From Acidobacteriota bacterium (GTDB lineage: Bacteria; Acidobacteriota; Blastocatellia; Pyrinomonadales; Pyrinomonadaceae), in contig JAHBSI010000001.1 in NCBI GenBank assembly GCA_019639195.1, forward strand, positions 620,001-684,000: DNA of 64,000 bases. Direction: 5' to 3'. Position 1 is the stretch's first letter, and each line of letters opens with the position of its first letter. Of the stretch, positions 16,686 to 26,140 are shown piece after piece. The notes below the pieces were generated by a model that worked only from the letters and a program-made list of their open reading frames with translations, made no database searches and was not told the origin of the DNA. The position numbers were made by a program, and so were the translations under genes.

Positions 16686-17468
16686 ATGTCGAATTTGGAG
16701 ACCATCACGATCGAGCGTCGCGGCCGCGTCGCTGTTCTTACGATCAATCGTCCTGACAAGCTCAACGCGCTGAATTCCGCCGTTCATCGAGAAGGTGTTG
16801 CCGCCCTCGACGAACTTCGCAACGACAACGAGGTTCGCGTCCTCGTCATCACGGGTGCAGGCGAAAAGGCATTCGTCGCCGGTGCCGACATCTCGGAATT
16901 TGAAGGCCACACGCCCGTTACGCAAAGAGATGCTTTCCACGAACGCAGCCTCTTCAACTCGCTTGACCAATTCCCAAAGCCCGTCATCGCGATGATCGAC
17001 GGCTTTTGTCTCGGCGGCGGCAACGAACTCGCGATGGCGTGCGATATCCGTATGGCAAGCGACAAGTCGCGTTTCTCACAGCCGGAGATCAATCTCGGCA
17101 TTATGCCCGGCGGCGGCGGCACTCAAAGGTTGACGCACCTCGTCGGCGAAGGCCGTTCGATGGAAATGATCCTCACGGGCGATATGATCGACGCCGCGAC
17201 CGCCGAGAAGTTCGGCCTCGTAAATCACGTTTTCCCGGCCGCCGAACTCGGGGCCGAGACGATGAAGCTCGCGGAAAAGATCGCCGAAAAGGCACCGATC
17301 GCCTTGCAGCTTTGCAAAGAGGCGGTGAAATTCGCCTCGCGCTCGAACCTGGACGAAGGCCTCCGCCGCGAGATCGACCTTTTTGCTCTTGTTTTCTCGA
17401 CCGAAGACAAACAGGAAGGCGTCTCCGCATTCCTCGAAAAACGAAAACCGGAGTTCAAGGGCCGCTAG
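16686..17468 (+). CDS. enoyl-CoA hydratase/isomerase (crotonase) family protein
   Basis: 260 residues. The oxyanion-hole segment is GAGEKAFVAGADI, the second is FCLGGGNELAMACD, and the catalytic glutamates are in GGGNELA and QPEINLGIMPGGGG. This set matches true hydratases that add water to trans-2-enoyl-CoA. Its pathway (beta-oxidation, amino acid breakdown or butyrate-type) is not visible from the neighbours. It stands alone, followed by tRNA-Ala. Confidence 0.92.
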   Translation: MSNLETITIERRGRVAVLTINRPDKLNALNSAVHREGVAALDELRNDNEVRVLVITGAGEKAFVAGADISEFEGHTPVTQRDAFHERSLFNSLDQFPKPVIAMIDGFCLGGGNELAMACDIRMASDKSRFSQPEINLGIMPGGGGTQRLTHLVGEGRSMEMILTGDMIDAATAEKFGLVNHVFPAAELGAETMKLAEKIAEKAPIALQLCKEAVKFASRSNLDEGLRREIDLFALVFSTEDKQEGVSAFLEKRKPEFKGR

Positions 17469-17492
17469 CTGTCCGGTGTTCACACGCGTTTC

Positions 17493-17521
17493 TTGACCAT
17501 CACTGGTCTTTTCGCTAAAGT
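17493..17521 (+). promoter_or_regulatory. possible promoter for tRNA-Ala
   Basis: TTGACC (17493-17498), 17 bp, then TAAAGT (17516-17521). The tRNA begins about 55 nt downstream. A short inverted repeat, CGGAT/ATCCG (17547-17551 and 17571-17575), and two GATCTGA copies lie between. Confidence 0.35.
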
Positions 17522-17582
17522 CGTTACTTGCTTCGATGTTGAATTTCGGATCTGAAATTTGAGATCTGATATCCGGCAGAAT

Positions 17583-17658
17583 GGGGACGTAGCTCAGCTG
17601 GGAGAGCGCATGAATGGCATTCATGAGGTCAGGGGTTCGATCCCCCTCGTCTCCACCA
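17583..17658 (+). tRNA. tRNA-Ala (anticodon GGC)
   Basis: 76 nt with encoded CCA. The acceptor GGGGACG pairs with CGTCTCC (one G-U). D-arm GCTC..GAGC, anticodon arm CATGA-ATGGCAT-TCATG with GGC at the centre of the loop, and T-arm AGGGG-TTCGATC-CCCCT. It reads GCC and GCU alanine codons. Confidence 0.96.
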
Positions 17659-17781
17659 AACACCTCAAACCTTCTCACTTCAACCTAGATCTGCTTCCGT
17701 TAATTGATTCTGTCCGCTTTCGCCCGCTCTTCAGACGTGCGTTTTGTTTTTGAGCGCAGCAAGGGCTAAGGTTTTAGATAT

Positions 17782-19290
17782 ATGGAATTTGGGCGTGCCT
17801 CGGGCATCTTGTTTCATCCGACATCGCTTCCCGGGCCATTCGGGATCGGTGATCTCGGCGCCGAAGCCTTCCGGTTCGTTGACGCGCTGGCGGCCGCGGG
17901 ACAGCGGTATTGGCAGATCCTGCCGCTCGGGCCGACGGGTTGGGGCGATTCGCCGTATCAGTGTTATTCGGCCTTTGCCGGCAACACGCTGCTGATCTCG
18001 CCCGAAAAACTTCGCGATGACGGCTTGATCTCAACGGAATTATTCGAAAGCCGGCCGGCCTTCCCGGACGATCGGGTCGATTACGGTGCGGTCAGCGAAT
18101 GGAAAGGTTCAATCCTTGCGGCAGCCTCGTCAGCGTTCGCCTCTGGCGGTTTTGAAGGGCTTCGGGCGGAGTTTGATGCCTTTTGCCGCGAGAACGCGTT
18201 CTGGCTCGAGGATTACGCATTATACCGAGCATCAAGGGCGGCTCACGGCGACAAGGCCTGGTTCGAATGGCCGGAGGACCTGCGACTTCGGCGTCCGAAC
18301 GCGTTGAATGCGGCACGCGGCATATTGAAGGACGAGATCTTCGAGCAAAAATTCTATCAGTTTCTTTTCTTTAGCCAGTGGAAAGACCTGAAGGCGCACG
18401 CGGCCGAGAACGGCATCAAGATCATCGGCGACATTCCGATCTTCGTCGCGCTTGATTCGAGCGATGTCTGGTGCAATCAGCGTGAATTCAAGCTAAATGC
18501 GGACGGTTCGCCAAAGGTCGTCTCGGGCGTTCCGCCGGATTTCTTCTCCGCGACGGGCCAGCTTTGGGGCAACCCGATCTACGACTGGGACGCGATGGCG
18601 GCTGACGGCTTCGGCTGGTGGATCGCAAGGATCGCATGGACGCTCGAGGCGGTCGATATCGTGCGGATCGATCATTTTCGAGGGTTCGAAGCTTGCTGGG
18701 AAGTTCCTGGAGAAAATAAGACGGCTGAGAATGGCGCTTGGGTAAAAGCCGCGGGCGATGAACTCTTTGCCGCCGTGCTCAAAAGCCTTGGCGAGGTTCC
18801 GCTGATCGCCGAGGACCTTGGCTTTATCACGCCGGAAGTGATCGCGTTGCGTGATAAGTACGAGATACCGGGAATGCGCGTGCTTCAGTTCGGATTTGGC
18901 GGAAATCCGCACGACGACCATCTGCCGCACAGTTTCGTGCGGCACTGCGTCGCTTACACGGGCACGCACGATAATGACACCGCCGTCGGCTGGTTCAACG
19001 TCACGCGAAAACGAAAGACGACGACGGAGCAGGCAGCACTTGCCTTGAAATATCTGAATGCGCGCCCGCGCACGATCAACTGGGATATGATGCGCGGCGT
19101 CTGGTCGTCGGTCGCGGACACGGCGATCGCACCGATGCAGGACATCCTCGGCCTCGGCAACGAAGCTCGGATGAATCTGCCGGCGACGACTGGCGGTAAT
19201 TGGGCCTGGCGGATGAAGAGTGATGCGTTTACGAACGAGTCTATCGAGAAGCTTCGCGAGATGACGCACATCTACGGTCGCCAAAGCTAG
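17782..19290 (+). CDS. malQ: 4-alpha-glucanotransferase
   Basis: 502 residues, GH77 amylomaltase, cytoplasmic glucan disproportionation. GILFHPTSLPGPFGIGDLG and QILPLGPTG are the family's start. The nucleophile Asp lies in VRIDHFRGFE, the acid/base Glu in PLIAEDLGFITPEV, and the third acid in YTGTHDNDT. It handles maltodextrins and glycogen fragments. Other glycogen genes are absent from the window. Its last 4 nt overlap the end of the converging 957-aa gene. Confidence 0.95.
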   Translation: MEFGRASGILFHPTSLPGPFGIGDLGAEAFRFVDALAAAGQRYWQILPLGPTGWGDSPYQCYSAFAGNTLLISPEKLRDDGLISTELFESRPAFPDDRVDYGAVSEWKGSILAAASSAFASGGFEGLRAEFDAFCRENAFWLEDYALYRASRAAHGDKAWFEWPEDLRLRRPNALNAARGILKDEIFEQKFYQFLFFSQWKDLKAHAAENGIKIIGDIPIFVALDSSDVWCNQREFKLNADGSPKVVSGVPPDFFSATGQLWGNPIYDWDAMAADGFGWWIARIAWTLEAVDIVRIDHFRGFEACWEVPGENKTAENGAWVKAAGDELFAAVLKSLGEVPLIAEDLGFITPEVIALRDKYEIPGMRVLQFGFGGNPHDDHLPHSFVRHCVAYTGTHDNDTAVGWFNVTRKRKTTTEQAALALKYLNARPRTINWDMMRGVWSSVADTAIAPMQDILGLGNEARMNLPATTGGNWAWRMKSDAFTNESIEKLREMTHIYGRQS

Positions 19291-22160
19291 TTGGCGCAGC
19301 CGCAAGTGTAGCCGTCGCTTACAATTAGGTCGTCGATAAAATCGCCTTCGACTACGCGGGAATTTCCTGTATCGGTACCGAGCCGCCAGCGAAGCTGAAC
19401 GCGGTTCCCGGCCGCTGACGCTGGAAGCGTGGCGTTGACGGTGACCCACACCGGCATTTCTTCGATGCCGCTTCGGCCCGACCAACCGAGCCGCCCGCCA
19501 AGCGGATTCAGGCAGCATGCATCGATAACGCCGTCATAACCGCCCGTCTGAAAAGTGCCGCCCACCGCGAGAAAATCCGTCCAATCAGCGTCGCCGATCT
19601 TGATCTCAAGCACGGTGCCATCATAAAGGCGATTCCGCAGAAAGGTCGTCTCGGTGTTGTAGTAATGGCGGTAGGTGAGTTTTGCGCTGGCACCGGTGAC
19701 AAAGAACGCGGGCGAGTTGAGCGTCGTCAATCCTCTGCCGCTCGAATCCGGCAAATAGACGCTCTTGCGCCCAGACCATTGCTTCAAGAATGTAATGCCG
19801 CTGCGGCCGCCGAAATCAACTGCATCCCGGCTCCAACGCGGAGGAAGTCCGGCCAGCGGCGTTCTATCAAAATTCTCATCAAGGATCGCACGAGGCGTGC
19901 CGACGCGAAGCGTTTTGAGAACGCCGATGCCGGACGAGCTGTTCGGATCCGTTATCTGAAAGTTCAGCAGCAGCTGGCCGCCGCATTCTAAATTCGGATC
20001 GACGGTGAAAGAGAATTGTCGGGTCACCGGCGGTTGGCCGGGCGTAAGCACTCCATATGCGACCGGCACGCCGGCGTTCGTGACCCCGCCGGAATTCGCG
20101 AGCGTTACGGTGACCTGACCGCTTGCGATGCTGCCTGTGTTCTGAAGAGAGAGCGAGACCGTGATGTTCTCGCCGGGATCCGGAACCGAATTCGTGCCGC
20201 AACTTTCCGTATCGATCGAGAATGTAGTGTCGTTGAAAACGGGTATCGGCTGCAAAGCGAAGTCCACTATCCTGCTTTCGCCGTTCGCGATCGCCACATT
20301 CTCACTCGTCTGAAGATAGCCGCGAACCTTTGCCGAGAGGACGTAAGAGCCCGGCGGCAGCGTTAGATCGCTGTATTGCCCCGCGGCATCCGTGCCGCGC
20401 GAATACACACTCGCCGAAACTATCACGCCTTTGATCGGCTGGCCGGTAACGGCGTCGGTTACCGTACCGTTTATCAGGCCTCGCGGGGTCGGCGTACATT
20501 CAGGGAACCGAAAAGTTCCGATGCGTGTAAGCCATGTGAACTCGCTGAATTCCTGACTCGCAAGCGAATAGTACTCGCCCGTCGTCCAGAACGTGCAGTC
20601 ATCATTTGGATCGACGTTGATCGAGTTGTAATCTCCCCATCGATACCCGAACGCGCGCTGAACGCCTGTCCCGTCGATGAGCGACGCCTCGCTGCGAAAA
20701 GCACCGACCGGTTCGCTCGCAAGCCGTCCTGTGTAAAGGATCGCAGGCTGTTTGTCGTCCCGGACGTAGTTGTACGAAACGGCAAGATTGCCTTGATTGT
20801 CCTGCGCGACGCCACCGATCCATCGTGAACTTGAGGCATCGCCGATCGTCGAACTGTCACGCACCGTGAACGCCGAACCGCTTTTTGAAAGTTCGTGCAC
20901 ACGAACGCCCGCTCGGTATTCACCCGACCCGGAAGTGCGCACCGTTTGATTCACAACGATCGATTGCCGATCACCCAGATCGCGAAAGGCGGCACGGTAA
21001 TTTACGCGGTCGCTGTTCGAATCAAGGAAATCGCCCGGTGCGGGCTGCCGAATGTCGGCACGAAATTGCGGGCTCGTCGGGTCAAACGCGGGAACGGAGA
21101 GCGGGCTTTCGGGCCGTTCGGTAAATGTTGACGCCGAAGGGTTTATGAAGTCAGCGTGAAAGTCGAAAAGGCGAACCGCGTCGGCCGCGTCGCCATATTC
21201 GTCCGCGGTGTAGCTCACAAAAACGTTCGGCATTCCTGCCGGCGGCGGTGTAAAGCCATCGAGGTCGGACGGGAGCATATTGCGGCGACGTTCGGGAGTT
21301 GATGACGGCGTGTTGAAATAAATGTATGCGGGATCGGCAGCACCTGCGAGCATTCGCGACCGGTCGAATGCAAACATACCGACGGCCGAGAAATCGCCTC
21401 CCGTGAACTCCTCGTCCGACATATAGTAGCCGTCTGTCCAAACGCCGAACTTGGCAAAATCGTTGAGCCGATTGTTCGGCATCACGAACTCCCAAAGGTA
21501 GTATTCGCCGGTCGGATCGCCGGTCTTTGACAACGCGATAAGTTGCCTGAACGGCGGGAAATTATTGCAGTATTGAGAGATCAGCCAGCGGTCGGCGAGC
21601 TGATCGTATTGCACGATCGCCAATCCGTCGTTCCTCAGCGAGCACGGCGTATTGAGCGGGGCAAAAAGGTTGCTGAGCTTGAATGGAGGCGTTTGCGGAA
21701 CGCCCGTCTTGTCAAAGATCCGCACAAGTGCGTTTACGGTTTGGACATAGTTGCGAGGGCCGACGTCGCCGTTCATATCCGGCGGGAGGAAGAACAGGCC
21801 GTAGGCGTTTAGATTGTCGAAATTCGATAGGCCGTCAAAAGAAAGCGTCGGCGCCGGCATCGGCGTATCCAGAATTCCTGCCGGTCGTGCCGTGGTCGAG
21901 CGTTCGGCGATGGGGCCTTTTACGGTAGGCTCGCCGACCTCTCGAACTTCCGGCTTCACAGGACGCTTTGAGGCCTTCTCGCTGATCGTTCGGACAGGTG
22001 CCGAGACCGCATTTGCGACAGCGGTGCCGACGACCGGTTCTGAAATTGCTATCTGGGGTTTTTCAGCTTCGGCTGATAGGCCTGCAAACAGCGATATCCC
22101 AAGTGCAGAAGCTGCGATAGCGATCAGCAAAATACTTGTCTTTATCGCAGGCTGCATCAT
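19287..22160 (-). CDS. large secreted protein with carboxypeptidase-regulatory-like domain
   Basis: 957 residues with an N-terminal signal (SILLIAIAASALGISL). The first half (about 90-550) reads like a beta-rich, possibly propeller-type region with many Asp/Gly loops. GLINGTVTDAVTGQPIKG starts a carboxypeptidase-regulatory-like domain (about 560-640), followed by an Ig-like CARDB/NEW3 type stretch and a C-terminal jelly-roll-like segment with several Cys. The role is unknown; large secreted proteins with such domains are common in Acidobacteriota. It follows the SurA-like gene by 2 nt, so both are cotranscribed and the chaperone may serve it. Confidence 0.8.
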   Translation of the reverse strand: MMQPAIKTSILLIAIAASALGISLFAGLSAEAEKPQIAISEPVVGTAVANAVSAPVRTISEKASKRPVKPEVREVGEPTVKGPIAERSTTARPAGILDTPMPAPTLSFDGLSNFDNLNAYGLFFLPPDMNGDVGPRNYVQTVNALVRIFDKTGVPQTPPFKLSNLFAPLNTPCSLRNDGLAIVQYDQLADRWLISQYCNNFPPFRQLIALSKTGDPTGEYYLWEFVMPNNRLNDFAKFGVWTDGYYMSDEEFTGGDFSAVGMFAFDRSRMLAGAADPAYIYFNTPSSTPERRRNMLPSDLDGFTPPPAGMPNVFVSYTADEYGDAADAVRLFDFHADFINPSASTFTERPESPLSVPAFDPTSPQFRADIRQPAPGDFLDSNSDRVNYRAAFRDLGDRQSIVVNQTVRTSGSGEYRAGVRVHELSKSGSAFTVRDSSTIGDASSSRWIGGVAQDNQGNLAVSYNYVRDDKQPAILYTGRLASEPVGAFRSEASLIDGTGVQRAFGYRWGDYNSINVDPNDDCTFWTTGEYYSLASQEFSEFTWLTRIGTFRFPECTPTPRGLINGTVTDAVTGQPIKGVIVSASVYSRGTDAAGQYSDLTLPPGSYVLSAKVRGYLQTSENVAIANGESRIVDFALQPIPVFNDTTFSIDTESCGTNSVPDPGENITVSLSLQNTGSIASGQVTVTLANSGGVTNAGVPVAYGVLTPGQPPVTRQFSFTVDPNLECGGQLLLNFQITDPNSSSGIGVLKTLRVGTPRAILDENFDRTPLAGLPPRWSRDAVDFGGRSGITFLKQWSGRKSVYLPDSSGRGLTTLNSPAFFVTGASAKLTYRHYYNTETTFLRNRLYDGTVLEIKIGDADWTDFLAVGGTFQTGGYDGVIDACCLNPLGGRLGWSGRSGIEEMPVWVTVNATLPASAAGNRVQLRWRLGTDTGNSRVVEGDFIDDLIVSDGYTCGCAN

Positions 22161-22162
22161 TT

Positions 22163-22858
22163 TTATGGTTCGCTAAGGATCACAATTTCCGCCTGTCGCT
22201 TTCGATCGTCGAGAAAACTCTCGATCCTCGCCGCGACCTTGTCCTCGACCAGTTGGCTGTGGATCGCTGCTCGCTGAGATTCTAGGGTCGGGATCACGAC
22301 GCCCGGCTGGCGGCGTCGAAAATCGGGCACGAATGTGTCGGTGTAATACTTCTGGACCTCGTCCGCATTGACGATAACGAACGATCGAAAGCGAAAATCG
22401 ATAAAACTGTTGATCGCCACGCGTTTTGTGATCAGCTCTACGAAATCGTCGTCCCGAACGGACGAAAATCCGACAGAACGCAAGCGTTCCTCAAAAACGG
22501 CGGTCGAAGGAAACCTCGAAAGGATCGTTCGGATCTCGGCCTGGATCTCGTCATCCGTCGGCTTTGTTCGCGGCAGCCTAAGTGCTTCTAGCGCAAAGAG
22601 TTGCTGATTGATCAGCGAGTCAAGGGCCGTGTTCAGGTCCTCTTTTGACGGTGCGGTTAGCGAAGATCTTGGCTGCAGGGCAAGCTGCCAGAGGATCTCC
22701 GAGTAGAGAATGACCTCTGTTCGCACGCCATCCGAGACCGTTGCGACCGTCTTATCGACGATCGTTTGAGCGCGCGCACCGGCAAAAACGGCCAAAATGA
22801 CCGCGATCGGTGCCAAATAACGCAAAAAGACCCGAAAAACCGTCTCGAAATGGCTCAT
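22163..22858 (-). CDS. SurA-like periplasmic chaperone domain protein
   Basis: 231 residues with a signal peptide (AVILAVFAGARAQ). The mature part matches the SurA N-terminal chaperone domain: VATVSDGVRTEVILYSEI, then LDSLINQQLFALEA and the helix EVQKYYTDTF. No parvulin PPIase domain follows, so it is a chaperone-only relative. An AAAGG Shine-Dalgarno precedes the ATG. First cistron of a pair with the 957-residue secreted protein. Confidence 0.8.
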   Translation of the reverse strand: MSHFETVFRVFLRYLAPIAVILAVFAGARAQTIVDKTVATVSDGVRTEVILYSEILWQLALQPRSSLTAPSKEDLNTALDSLINQQLFALEALRLPRTKPTDDEIQAEIRTILSRFPSTAVFEERLRSVGFSSVRDDDFVELITKRVAINSFIDFRFRSFVIVNADEVQKYYTDTFVPDFRRRQPGVVIPTLESQRAAIHSQLVEDKVAARIESFLDDRKRQAEIVILSEP

Positions 22859-22921
22859 TTGACCTTTATTTTCGGCTGAAATCGGGGATGTGTCAACGTA
22901 GAAGTCGATAGTGTAAAACAG

Positions 22922-22950
22922 TTGACAAAATTGTTTAAATCCCTTTTAAT
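22922..22950 (+). promoter_or_regulatory. sigma70-like promoter of the histidine kinase operon
   Basis: TTGACA (22922-22927), 17-bp spacer, TTTAAT (22945-22950). It lies about 90 nt before the ATG at 23044 in a 185-nt gap between divergent genes. Confidence 0.55.
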
Positions 22951-23043
22951 AGAAAGGTGTCGATTCCCAGGCGATTCCGCCAAATAGGCACCTATTCAAC
23001 CTAGATTTCCGCTGACGTTCCTCGCCAGCCGCCCGACTTACCA

Positions 23044-24702
23044 ATGCTTGCAGCTCAACGGCCGAAGAGATCTTCGAAGCCGGCGAATCCAACACTATCC
23101 GCGGAGGACGCGGCCGACCTGCGGCTTATCGCAGATCTTGGCCGCAGCCTTTTGCTGACCGTGCATCCCAAGAAGGTCGCTGCCCGCGTCGTCGAGGCGA
23201 TCTGTGAAGGTGCCGGAGCTGCCGGATGCATCTTTGCTGCAGAGCTGCCGAATATCGGCCTTATTGCGAGTTCATCGGACGAAGGAAAACATCTCGAACG
23301 CCGTCGCTTCGAGTCCTGGATGTCGCTCCTGCCGCCGCAGGTTGGATACGCCGAGAAGCGATCGTCCGAATTCATGCTTGCCGGATTGGAGGCAGGTGTC
23401 GAATACGTTTCTCCGCTCCGGATCGAGGGTGAGATCCGCGGAGCGATAATCACCGCATTTGCGGACGAAAGCGAACTTACGGAAGCGCGTATGAGGCTGC
23501 TCGATGCGATCACACAGGTCGCGGCAATGAGCGTCAACCTTTCGGCCCATTACGAATCGACGATCAACAGCTCGATAAATCAAGCAAAACAAGAGCATCG
23601 CAAATTTACCGAAGCCGTACTGGATGCGCTTCCGGTCTCGCTTTATGTCGTCGATCGGGACTACAAGATCGTTACGTGGAATCACCACAGAGAGATCGGC
23701 GAGCAAGGCATACCGCGGGATGCCGCGGTCGGGCGGGATATATTCAGCGTCCTTGCGAAGTATCCGCCGGACCGCCTCAAGCGTGAATTCGAGCGTGCCT
23801 TCACCACAGGCAAGATCGAAAGGATCGAACAGCAGACCGTCGAAGATGACGGCACAACGCGGCATTGGATGGTCAGCAAGATCCCGATGCGCAACGCGGA
23901 ATCGGGCGAGATCTCACACGTTATAACCGTTGGAGAGGATGTGACCCCGCGTGTCGAAGCAATGAACGCGATCAGTCGTGCCGAAAAGCTTGCCGCTGTC
24001 GGTCGGCTTGCCGCAGGCGTCGTACACGAGATAAACAATCCGCTCGCAACTGTCGCCGCGTGTGCCGAATCCCTCGAACAGCGAGTCGCAGACGGCGACT
24101 TCGGCACCGGAGCCGAATCTGACGATCTTCGAGAATATCTCGGCCTGATCAAGAGCGAAACGTTCCGATGCAAGACGATAACGACCGGATTGCTTGATTT
24201 CAGCCGAGTTCGCACAGGCGAACGGCAGGAGATGGATGTCGCCGACATTGTGCGGTCAGCGGCAAACCTGATCTCTCATCAGAAACGCGGCAATGCGATC
24301 GACATTGCGGTCGATGCGCACGAGCCCATCGACAAGATCCGAGGCGACGGCGGCCAGATACAACAGGCCGTGATCGCCCTTGCAACCAACGCCATCGACG
24401 CAATGCCGAATGGCGGCAAACTCAAGTTCTGTGTGCGTCAAGACCCCCGGCGCGTCATCATAGAAGTTTCCGATACTGGTATCGGGATCCCGACCGAAGA
24501 CCTTCCACGGATATTCGAGCCCTTCTTTACGACCAAAGAGGTCGGCAAAGGTACAGGACTCGGCCTCGCAGTCTGTTATGGAATCGTTTCAGAGCATTCG
24601 GGCCGCATCAGCGTCCGATCATCCCTGGGTAAAGGCACTACCTTTACTATCAGCCTGCCCCTACAGGCTCCCATAGCAAATGTCCAAATTATTAGTCGTT
24701 GA
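23044..24702 (+). CDS. PAS/GAF sensor histidine kinase (NtrB-like)
   Basis: 552 residues, soluble. A GAF-like region occupies about 20-175, a PAS domain about 185-300 ([22 protein letters not shown]), then the HisKA H-box with His328 in [17 protein letters not shown], and HATPase_c with N box ([11 protein letters not shown]), G1 (VSDTGIGIP) and G2 ([10 protein letters not shown]). It likely phosphorylates the NtrC-family regulator encoded next, whose start lies inside its last 23 bases. With no membrane segment it should sense a cytoplasmic signal. Confidence 0.92.
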   Translation: MLAAQRPKRSSKPANPTLSAEDAADLRLIADLGRSLLLTVHPKKVAARVVEAICEGAGAAGCIFAAELPNIGLIASSSDEGKHLERRRFESWMSLLPPQVGYAEKRSSEFMLAGLEAGVEYVSPLRIEGEIRGAIITAFADESELTEARMRLLDAITQVAAMSVNLSAHYESTINSSINQAKQEHRKFTEAVLDALPVSLYVVDRDYKIVTWNHHREIGEQGIPRDAAVGRDIFSVLAKYPPDRLKREFERAFTTGKIERIEQQTVEDDGTTRHWMVSKIPMRNAESGEISHVITVGEDVTPRVEAMNAISRAEKLAAVGRLAAGVVHEINNPLATVAACAESLEQRVADGDFGTGAESDDLREYLGLIKSETFRCKTITTGLLDFSRVRTGERQEMDVADIVRSAANLISHQKRGNAIDIAVDAHEPIDKIRGDGGQIQQAVIALATNAIDAMPNGGKLKFCVRQDPRRVIIEVSDTGIGIPTEDLPRIFEPFFTTKEVGKGTGLGLAVCYGIVSEHSGRISVRSSLGKGTTFTISLPLQAPIANVQIISR

Positions 24703-26071
24703 CGACGAAAAGAATTTACGTACGGTCGTACAAAAGGAAATGACACGGCAGGGCCACGATGTCGATGTCGCCGAAGATGGCGAAGCTGCGTGGGCCATGA
24801 TGGAAGAAGAGGACTTCGACGTTGTTCTCTGCGACATCAATATGCCGCATCTCGATGGGGTCAGCCTTCTGCGGAGAACGCGGGAGCTCTGTCAGAATCC
24901 GCCCGAAGTGATAATGCTGACCGGACAGGCCACGGTCGAGACCGCGATCGAGGCAATGAAGCTCGGCGCATACGATTACCTGACAAAACCGTATCGTATC
25001 GGCGAACTCGGTGCTCTGGTTGAGGCAGCGGCCGAGAAGCAGCAGCTAAAACTCGACAATCAGCGCCTTCGTGCACAGATCGCACGCTCGAATCGTTCAC
25101 TTCCGGAGATCATCGCGGATTCGCCGCAGATGAAAGAATCCCTGCGTCTTGTTCAGAGAGTTGCCCCGAGCGATACGTCGGTCCTGATCACGGGAGAATC
25201 CGGCGTCGGGAAGGAGCTGATCGCTCAGGCGATCCATCGGCTAAGCGACCGTGCCGAAAAGCCGTTCATCGACCTCAACTGTGCGGCGCTTCAGGACACG
25301 CTTCTTGAAAGCGAACTCTTTGGCCACGAAGCCGGTGCGTTCTCGGGTGCACGTTCGCGAAAGCTCGGCCTTTTTGAGATCGCCGACGGCGGCACGCTTT
25401 TCCTGGATGAAATAATGGAGATGCCGATGCCGCTGCAGTCAAAGCTGCTGCGTGCGCTCGAAACCCGATCGTTCTTCCGCGTGGGCGGTGTGAAGAAGGT
25501 TGTCGTAAACGTGCGTCTTCTTGCAGCGACGAATCGCGAAAAGAACGACGCCATCGTTGATGGGTCGTTCCGAGCGGACCTGATGTACAGGATCAACAGC
25601 TTTGAGATAAACATCGCTCCGCTTCGCGAACGACGCGAGGACATTGAGCCGCTTTCACGTTATTTGCTTGGAAAACTCGCCGGGCCGAATGCTCCGCGTT
25701 TGAGCGATGCCGCATTGGATGCTCTTCTCGCTTTTGATTGGTCGGGAAATGTTCGACAGCTTCGCAACTGCCTCGAGCGGGCCGTGCTTCTTGCGGACAA
25801 CGGCATCATCACGCCTCGTGAACTTCCGCCGGAGATCGCGTTCCGCGATTCGAGGCCGGCCGTTTCAGTGAGCTATCAGCCGCCTCGGCAGAACGGTGCG
25901 TCGTCTTTCCAAAATGCAGCACCAACGAACCTTAGGGATGTTGAACGTCAGCAGATAATCGGCGCTCTCGAAAAAACCGGCTGGCATCGCGGTAAGACCG
26001 CAGAACTGCTCGGCATCTCACCCTCAACACTCTACCGACGTCTTCGCGAATACGGCCTCGAAATTAAGTAG
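24680..26071 (+). CDS. sigma54-dependent response regulator (NtrC family)
   Basis: 463 residues. Receiver domain with phospho-acceptor Asp52 (CDINMPHLDG), AAA+ domain with Walker A GESGVGKE (172-179) and Walker B GTLFLDEI, and a Fis-type helix-turn-helix at the end (TAELLGISPSTLYRRLREYG). The sigma54-contact loop is GAFSGA (219-224) instead of the usual GAFTGA. Start overlaps the kinase by 23 nt. Targets should have -24/-12 promoters. Confidence 0.93.
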   Translation: MSKLLVVDDEKNLRTVVQKEMTRQGHDVDVAEDGEAAWAMMEEEDFDVVLCDINMPHLDGVSLLRRTRELCQNPPEVIMLTGQATVETAIEAMKLGAYDYLTKPYRIGELGALVEAAAEKQQLKLDNQRLRAQIARSNRSLPEIIADSPQMKESLRLVQRVAPSDTSVLITGESGVGKELIAQAIHRLSDRAEKPFIDLNCAALQDTLLESELFGHEAGAFSGARSRKLGLFEIADGGTLFLDEIMEMPMPLQSKLLRALETRSFFRVGGVKKVVVNVRLLAATNREKNDAIVDGSFRADLMYRINSFEINIAPLRERREDIEPLSRYLLGKLAGPNAPRLSDAALDALLAFDWSGNVRQLRNCLERAVLLADNGIITPRELPPEIAFRDSRPAVSVSYQPPRQNGASSFQNAAPTNLRDVERQQIIGALEKTGWHRGKTAELLGISPSTLYRRLREYGLEIK

Positions 26072-26140
26072 GGGCTTTGTACTGCGATTCGCCGGCGCTA
26101 TTCGAAGACTGACGAAAGTCATTCTGAGGCAAGAAGCATC

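Noticed and set aside
18493..19518. Antisense frame opposite malQ
   Set aside because: Basic, without domain or start signal; malQ is certain.
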